A stretch of DNA of 9,499 nt from Bacteroidales bacterium UBA1216 (GTDB lineage Bacteria > Bacteroidota > Bacteroidia > Bacteroidales > Paludibacteraceae): NCBI GenBank assembly GCA_002309255.1, contig DBXI01000039.1:1-9499 (forward strand), written 5' to 3'. The position numbers and the translations under genes were made by a program. Numbering within the stretch: the stretch's first letter is position 1; every line of letters begins with the position of its first letter. Positions 5,112 through 9,499 of this stretch are shown here, in pieces. The notes under the pieces were generated by a model. The model did not search any database, was not told the DNA's origin, and worked only from the letters and a program-made list of their open reading frames with translations.

Positions 5112-6284
5112 ATGCAAGGCAATTTTACGTATTACAACCCGACCAAACTCTATTTTGGTGAAGAGTCCCTGAACAAACTCAAGGGCGAGTTAGCGAACTT
5201 CGGTCAGACCGTGCTGCTCAACTACGGCAGCGGCAGCGTCAAGCGCAACGGCATCTACGACCAAGTGGTGGCTATCCTGCGCGAAGGCGGTAAGACCATC
5301 GTCGAGAACCCCGGCGTGATGAGTAACCCGACGCTGGAGAAACTGAATGAAGGAATCCGCATCGCCCGTGAGAACAAGGTGGACTGGATCCTATCGCTTG
5401 GCGGTGGTAGCGTGTGCGACTACTCGAAAGGTGTAGCGGCGTCCGTAGATTTTGATGGCGACCACTGGCAGTCTTTCTGGATGGAAGGTAATCAACCGCC
5501 GAAGGACCAGCGGATTTTGCCTATCGGTTGTATCCTGACAATGGCTGGAACTGGCTCCGAGATGAACGGCGGTTCGGTTATTACTGATGCTGCAAACAAT
5601 AACAAGTTAGGTCACGTGTTCGACAGCCGTCTGATGCCGAAGTTCGCCATCCTCAACCCGCGCTTCACGATGACTGTGCCGGTAGAACAGATGAAAGCCG
5701 GCATCTACGACATCATGAACCATATCTTCGAGCAGTATTTTAGCGACTTCGACAACAACACCAGCGACTACCTGTCCGAAGGACTAATGCGCAGCCTCAT
5801 CGTCGCTTCGCGTGCCGCGGTCAAGAACCCGCAGGACTACGAGGCACGTTCCAACATCATGTGGACGGCTACATGGGCACTCAATACGCTCATCAAATGC
5901 GGCAAGACGGAGGACTGGATGGTACACATGATCGGTCACTCGTTAGGCGCTTGGACGCACGCGCCGCACGGATATACTTTAGCTTCTGTCTCGATGGCGT
6001 ACTACCGCCGTGCGATGGAGAAAGGTCTGCCGAAATTCGTTCGTTTTGCCGAGAACGTCTGGGGCATTCAGCCGGAAGGCAAGTCCGACCGCGAGATAGC
6101 CGAAGCAGGTCTGGAAGCTCTCAAACGCTGGATGCAGGAGATAGGTCTGCCGCTGACCATCACCGAGATTGGTGCCTCGCCGGAGATGATTGACGACATC
6201 GTTTCCACCACCGTCATCTATCCTGCCGGTTACCTTGACCTGACAGCTGAAGATATCAAGGAGATACTCAAAGAGAGTTTGTAA
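5112..6284 (+). CDS. Iron-containing alcohol dehydrogenase (BDH/YqhD group)
   Basis: 390 residues, normal for the type III alcohol dehydrogenase family. The nucleotide-binding motif GGGSVCD is at 97-103, AGTGSEMN follows, and four metal ligands fall at the family spacing: D200 and H204 (YDIMNHIFEQ), H272 (VHMIGHSLGAW) and H286 (APHG). The 14-residue gap between the last two histidines matches E. coli YqhD. It should interconvert aldehydes or ketones and alcohols with NAD(P)H in the cytoplasm. The closest group by motif is butanol dehydrogenase/YqhD, which favours aldehyde reduction with NADPH; cofactor and substrate are inferred. It is the second gene of the operon, and only 4 bp separate its stop from the next ATG. 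Confidence 0.92.
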   Translation: MQGNFTYYNPTKLYFGEESLNKLKGELANFGQTVLLNYGSGSVKRNGIYDQVVAILREGGKTIVENPGVMSNPTLEKLNEGIRIARENKVDWILSLGGGSVCDYSKGVAASVDFDGDHWQSFWMEGNQPPKDQRILPIGCILTMAGTGSEMNGGSVITDAANNNKLGHVFDSRLMPKFAILNPRFTMTVPVEQMKAGIYDIMNHIFEQYFSDFDNNTSDYLSEGLMRSLIVASRAAVKNPQDYEARSNIMWTATWALNTLIKCGKTEDWMVHMIGHSLGAWTHAPHGYTLASVSMAYYRRAMEKGLPKFVRFAENVWGIQPEGKSDREIAEAGLEALKRWMQEIGLPLTITEIGASPEMIDDIVSTTVIYPAGYLDLTAEDIKEILKESL

Positions 6285-6288
6285 TACA

Positions 6289-7365
6289 ATGCGGATGAAA
6301 ACGGCGATAATCATTTTGAGCATACTGGCGCTACTGGTCGTAGCGGTGGTGGCTGTGCTGCAGCATCCTGCCTTCGGTAGGCGCATGTCGGCGGAGCGCA
6401 AAGCGCGTATCGAAGCATCGCCTAATTACCGAGACGGGATGTTCCAAAACCAACAGCCGACGCCGCAGTTCACGGGCGACCAAAATACGCTCAAAGCGAC
6501 GTGGAAAATGCTGATGCGGCGGGACAGTAACCGTGTACCCATTGAGCCAATACCGGCTGTCAAGACCGACCTAAAAAGCATGCCGAAAGACCGAGACTGG
6601 TTGGTATGGTTTGGACATTCGTCGTACTTGTTTCAGTTGGGCGGCAAGCGCTTTCTGGTTGATCCGCTGCTGAAGATGGAGTTTCCCGCATCGCTGATGT
6701 TGAAGCCCTTCAAGGGCACAGACATCTATACACCGGATGACATGCCCGAGATTGACGTGCTCATCATCACGCACGAACACTGGGATCATCTCGACTATGC
6801 CACTTTGCGCGACTTGCGTCCGAAAGTGAAGCATGTCGTTTGTCCGCTCGGAGTTGGCGAATATCTGGAGTATTGGAAATACGACCCGTCTATCATCACC
6901 GAAATGGACTGGGCGGAGAGCCTCCGCACGCAAACAGCTATGCAGACTGAAACAATCACCAGCCTGCCATCTCGCCATTTTTCCAATCGCATGCTACGTG
7001 GTCGCAATCAAACACTATGGGCGGCGTTCATGGTTGAAGCAGGCGACCGCAAGGTATATATAGGTGGCGACGGAGGCTATGATGACCGGTTCCGACAAAC
7101 GCGTGAACAGTTTGGTAAGATTGACCTTGCTGTGATGGAGAACGGCCAGTATAATCCCAACTGGGCGTATGTCCATATGTTGCCGCAGGATTTGGAGAAT
7201 GCCATCTTGGACATGCAACCCGAGCAGGTGTTTACCGTGCATCACGACAAGTTCTCGCTCTCCACGCACGCATGGTCTGAACCCGACAGCGTGGCTCGCT
7301 CCATCGCCGAACGGAATGCCATACGGCTATTAGACCAACCCATCGGAACAGTAATATACTTTTGA
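6289..7365 (+). CDS. Membrane-anchored MBL-fold metallohydrolase (NAPE-PLD/UlaG-like)
   Basis: 358 residues. One N-terminal hydrophobic helix (about 5-23, IIILSILALLVVAVVAVL) is followed by a periplasm-facing linker and a metallo-beta-lactamase fold. GHSSYLF marks the first strands. The zinc motif is H162-E-H164-W-D166-H167, further candidate ligands are H230 (PSRHFSNR) and D261 (GGDGGYDD), and H318/H319 (VHHDKFSL) come near the end. The HFSNR...N...LWAAF pattern resembles the NAPE-PLD-like branch that cleaves phosphodiesters, as opposed to true beta-lactamases. Substrate is unknown. ATG at 6295 (MKTAII) is an equally possible start. It is the third gene of the operon, 4 bp after the dehydrogenase. 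Confidence 0.88.
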   Translation: MRMKTAIIILSILALLVVAVVAVLQHPAFGRRMSAERKARIEASPNYRDGMFQNQQPTPQFTGDQNTLKATWKMLMRRDSNRVPIEPIPAVKTDLKSMPKDRDWLVWFGHSSYLFQLGGKRFLVDPLLKMEFPASLMLKPFKGTDIYTPDDMPEIDVLIITHEHWDHLDYATLRDLRPKVKHVVCPLGVGEYLEYWKYDPSIITEMDWAESLRTQTAMQTETITSLPSRHFSNRMLRGRNQTLWAAFMVEAGDRKVYIGGDGGYDDRFRQTREQFGKIDLAVMENGQYNPNWAYVHMLPQDLENAILDMQPEQVFTVHHDKFSLSTHAWSEPDSVARSIAERNAIRLLDQPIGTVIYF

Positions 7366-7401
7366 TACTATGATAGACAAAACACTAAAACTATACTCAC
7401 T

Positions 7402-7983
7402 ATGCGAAAGATTTTATTTATGCTGCTGGTAGTAGCAATGTCCATGGTCGGGTGCAAAAAAGCCGACATTAACAATGAATTGAAACCTTTTGACGTACAG
7501 AAGGAGTTTACGGACAATGCGTTTACGTTCTTTACGGGGGCAAAGGTAATCATGTCCGGCGACCAAGAGAACGCCAATGCCATGACTATCGGTTGGGGCG
7601 CACTGGGTAATTATACCGGCTACGATTGTCCGATAGTGACCATCTTTGTCGCTCCGGCGCGTTATACACATCAGTTCCTTGACCAATATCCGCGTTTCAC
7701 GCTCATGGAGTTTGATGACCCGGATATAGCACGCTATCTGGGCACGCATAGCGGTCGTGACGGCGACAAGACCGAAGCGCTCGGGCTGCATGTGGCTTAT
7801 ACCGAGAACGGCACACCGTATTATGAGGAAGCCAAAACAGTCATCGAGTGCGAGATTATGACCGCCTTCCACCAGACGGCAGACGATTTCCGTTCGCAAC
7901 ACATGCACGAGTTCTATGCTAATTTTGGTGCAGGTATTCACACAGCCTATTTCGGCAAAGTAATAGGCGCTTGGAAAAGATAA
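7402..7983 (+). CDS. Flavin-reductase-like (FMN-binding split barrel) lipoprotein
   Basis: 193 residues. The N-terminus MRKILFMLLVVAMSMVGC is a lipoprotein signal with a lipobox ending at C18, followed by KKAD. The remainder fits a flavin reductase-like split barrel: NAMTIGWGALG, PIVTIFVAPARYTHQF, GTHSGRDGDK (114-123) and HTAYFGKVIGAWKR at the C-terminus. Relatives typically bind FMN and reduce flavin or a bound substrate. The lipid anchor predicts export, unusual for a family I know mainly as cytoplasmic. It lies 36 bp after the previous gene and 4 bp before the next one. Electron donor and substrate are unknown. Confidence 0.85.
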   Translation: MRKILFMLLVVAMSMVGCKKADINNELKPFDVQKEFTDNAFTFFTGAKVIMSGDQENANAMTIGWGALGNYTGYDCPIVTIFVAPARYTHQFLDQYPRFTLMEFDDPDIARYLGTHSGRDGDKTEALGLHVAYTENGTPYYEEAKTVIECEIMTAFHQTADDFRSQHMHEFYANFGAGIHTAYFGKVIGAWKR

Positions 7984-7987
7984 GGTT

Positions 7988-8737
7988 ATGAATAAGATTC
8001 TTACTTGCTTGTTAACTACATTAGGCCTGACCACAGCTTGCGGTCAGGCACAGCAGAATTCCACCTACGAGGAGGATGATTTTCAAACCCAGAGCGGCAC
8101 GACCGTCAAAATCCATGCGCTGGTACATGCGAGCATGTGGATTGAGGCTGGTGATGTGCAAATATTCGTTGACCCGATAATGAAACTAGGTAATCGTAAA
8201 ATTGACTATACGGCTATGCCGAAAGCAGATATTATACTTGTGACGCATGACCACTATGATCACTTGGACAAAGATGCTATCCGCCTGTTGACAAAGGACG
8301 ATACGCAACTCATCATGAACCAAGCGAGCGTGAAAGCGTTTGGTGAGGGACAGAGCATGGCTAATGGCGATAAATTGCAGTTAGCTAACGGCATCTCCAT
8401 TGAGGCAGTTCCTGCCTACAATATCTCAAAAGGTCACACGCAGTTCCATCCGAAAGGACGCGACAACGGCTATATTCTGACGATTGACGGTCTAACCATC
8501 TATATTGCTGGGGATACCGAAGATATTGGCGAGATGGCTAATATCAAAGATATTGACATTGCCTTCCTGCCGTGCAATCAACCATACACCATGACGCCGG
8601 AAAAGGTGGTCAAGGTCGCCAAACTCATCCGTCCGAAAGTGCTGTTCCCGTATCACTACAGCGAGACAGACCTGACTTCCATCCCTGCGCAATTAAACGA
8701 GGAGGGTATAGACGTACGTATCAGACATTACGAATAA
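7988..8737 (+). CDS. MBL-fold metallohydrolase, probable lipoprotein (UlaG-like)
   Basis: 249 residues. A signal sequence ends in GLTTAC at C18, a weak lipobox, so secretion by ordinary signal peptidase is an alternative. The fold motifs are H87-D-H89-Y-D91-H92 (VTHDHYDHLD), H150 and H154 (KGHTQFHPKG), D176 (IAGDTEDIGE) and a final H223 (LFPYHYSETD). These belong to the small beta-lactamase-like hydrolases near UlaG/YtnP-type enzymes. A two-metal centre is expected; the substrate is unknown. It is the second MBL-fold gene of this operon, shorter than the first and with the different HxHxDH context HDHYDH, so it is probably not a recent duplicate. Confidence 0.87.
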   Translation: MNKILTCLLTTLGLTTACGQAQQNSTYEEDDFQTQSGTTVKIHALVHASMWIEAGDVQIFVDPIMKLGNRKIDYTAMPKADIILVTHDHYDHLDKDAIRLLTKDDTQLIMNQASVKAFGEGQSMANGDKLQLANGISIEAVPAYNISKGHTQFHPKGRDNGYILTIDGLTIYIAGDTEDIGEMANIKDIDIAFLPCNQPYTMTPEKVVKVAKLIRPKVLFPYHYSETDLTSIPAQLNEEGIDVRIRHYE

Positions 8738-8738
8738 C

Positions 8739-9179
8739 ATGAACACCGACCGCATTCTTCCCGTTAACAAAGTGCACTTGCTATTGATGCAAGTGTTGTG
8801 CTGGTTAGGACCGGGCATCAAGATTCTCATAACCGGCATACAAGCCATGCTACAAGTGCACGCTGACCATCCTGAAAGGGTGTGGTGGCTGTGCCTGATT
8901 GCGGTGGCCGTAGCCATATGCTTTTCGCTGATGTTTGATAATTTCATCAAGCGTTACACCGCCCGCATTCTCAGCTTCCCCGAACGAAAGAAATCGCTCT
9001 TTGCGTTCTTTGACTTGCATGGTTACATCCTCATCTTCTTTATGATGGGCTTGGGCATCAGTCTCAAATATATCCCTTGTATGCCAGCGGAGTTCTTTGC
9101 AGGTTTCTATCCTGGTCTTGGCACCGCACTTTCCATTGCCGGTATCCGTTATTTTATCAGTTGGTGTAAAGCAATATGA
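8739..9179 (+). CDS. Four-helix integral membrane protein of unknown function
   Basis: 146 residues with about four hydrophobic segments: 12-34 (VHLLLMQVLCWLGPGIKILI), 46-66 (WLCLIAVAVAICFSLMF), 86-108 (GYILIFFMMGLGISL) and 115-140 (GFYPGLGTALSIAGIRYFIS). A basic loop sits between helices 2 and 3 (FIKRYTARILSFPERKKS). The ATG is one base after the stop of the preceding gene, so translation is probably coupled. No catalytic motif is visible. I do not recognise a named family. Its place at the end of an operon with exported enzymes suggests a membrane partner, which is inference only. Confidence 0.8.
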   Translation: MNTDRILPVNKVHLLLMQVLCWLGPGIKILITGIQAMLQVHADHPERVWWLCLIAVAVAICFSLMFDNFIKRYTARILSFPERKKSLFAFFDLHGYILIFFMMGLGISLKYIPCMPAEFFAGFYPGLGTALSIAGIRYFISWCKAI

Positions 9180-9192
9180 TGTAATACATGCT

Positions 9193-9303
9193 ATGGATAT
9201 GAAACATCTGTCTCTTTGGCTTCCCATACGCTCAATAACGTTCTTGCTGGTGATTATCATATTGCTGCTCATAAGGTTCCAGGAAATGGTGAAGAAGTTA
9301 TAA
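9193..9303 (+). CDS. Possible 36-residue single-helix membrane peptide
   Basis: Begins MDMKHLSLWLPIRS, continues through one strongly hydrophobic helix (about 15-28, ITFLLVIIILLLI) and ends in a basic tail (RFQEMVKKL). It starts 13 bp after the stop of the membrane-protein gene and ends about 50 bp before the operon terminator. The ATG at 9199 would give 34 residues. The frame is open further left to 9097, but that would overlap the upstream gene by 83 bp. The profile is that of a small bitopic membrane protein, though no homologue is recalled and chance is possible. Confidence 0.4.
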   Translation: MDMKHLSLWLPIRSITFLLVIIILLLIRFQEMVKKL

Positions 9304-9353
9304 TAACTATACACGGCATAAATAAATAATAATGCTGACAAAATAGAAAAATG

Positions 9354-9387
9354 TCCCGCATAAATTTGCAAATGTGGGATTTTTTTT
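9354..9387 (+). terminator. Intrinsic terminator of the redox/MBL operon
   Basis: Stem TCCCGCAT (9354-9361) / ATGTGGGA (9372-9379), 10-nt loop, then eight T (9380-9387). It lies 50 nt after the last possible reading frame. Confidence 0.8.
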
Positions 9388-9396
9388 GTACCTTTG
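9365..9396 (+). promoter_or_regulatory. Promoter of the next rightward transcript
   Basis: TTTG (9365-9368) in the terminator loop, 20-bp spacer, TACCTTTG (9389-9396). Start is expected near 9403. Confidence 0.85.
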
Positions 9397-9424
9397 CAGC
9401 GTAAACGTGCAAACAAACAAGAAC

Positions 9425-9478
9425 ATGGATCGCAGAGCATATCTTATATCGGTTTTTGACGACACGTTAGCGCATTAA
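9425..9478 (+). CDS. Possible 17-codon leader ORF
   Basis: ATG at 9425 about 22 nt after the predicted start, reading MDRRAYLISVFDDTLAH then TAA. No run of one amino acid suggests classic attenuation. It could be a short upstream ORF of the gene that begins beyond the window, or chance. The 21 bases after it are A-rich, as expected before a Bacteroidota start codon. Confidence 0.3.
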   Translation: MDRRAYLISVFDDTLAH

Positions 9479-9499
9479 AAGAACAGCAGAAATAAAAAC

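Larger units (their letters stand above)
9342..9405 (+). repeat. Terminator-promoter element, copy 2
   Basis: Positions 9354-9402 repeat 4203-4251 with one substitution. Left flank AATAGAAA and right flank (AAAC-A-CAAACAA-like) are partly shared too. It contains the operon terminator and the next promoter. Confidence 0.85.

Overview
The window looks like a chromosomal segment of a Bacteroidales bacterium (Bacteroides/Prevotella-type Bacteroidota). Five promoters fit the Bacteroidota pattern TTTG (or TTG)-N19/20-TAnnTTTG. One gene encodes a SusC-like outer-membrane beta-barrel protein of a Bacteroidota-typical family, and two lipoprotein-type signal peptides are present. Genus cannot be fixed from sequence alone.

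Left part (1-1450) is a structured, mostly non-coding island. A leftward promoter (100-131) serves a gene outside the window. An array of short perfect inverted repeats lies at 244-595. A small basic protein of unknown function is encoded on the minus strand (609-1031), followed by a second cluster of hairpins (1092-1322) and a five-copy 11-bp tandem repeat (1341-1395). A strong leftward promoter (1414-1444) would transcribe the tandem repeat, the second hairpin cluster, the small gene and then the hairpin array as one RNA. This arrangement, a small ORF embedded between two families of hairpins, is the least explained thing here.

Middle (1534-4236): a terminator, a promoter, and a monocistronic rightward gene for an 834-residue outer-membrane beta-barrel protein with a carboxypeptidase-D-like N-terminal domain. 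It carries what looks like an in-frame insertion of a GC-rich palindromic repeat.

Right part (4214-9387): a tightly packed rightward operon. Its order is flavodoxin/ferredoxin fusion (EFR1 type), iron-dependent alcohol dehydrogenase, membrane-anchored metallo-beta-lactamase-fold hydrolase, flavin-reductase-like lipoprotein, a second MBL-fold hydrolase with a probable lipoprotein signal, a four-helix membrane protein and possibly a 36-residue single-helix protein. Gaps are between 1 and 36 bp. The set suggests redox or detoxification chemistry partly on the periplasmic side, but no substrate can be named.

The operon is bracketed by two almost identical 49-bp elements (4203-4251 and 9354-9402). 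Each combines an intrinsic terminator with the next promoter: the terminator loop holds the -33 box and the T-tract is part of the spacer. The second copy starts another transcript that runs off the right end, beginning with a possible 17-codon leader ORF.
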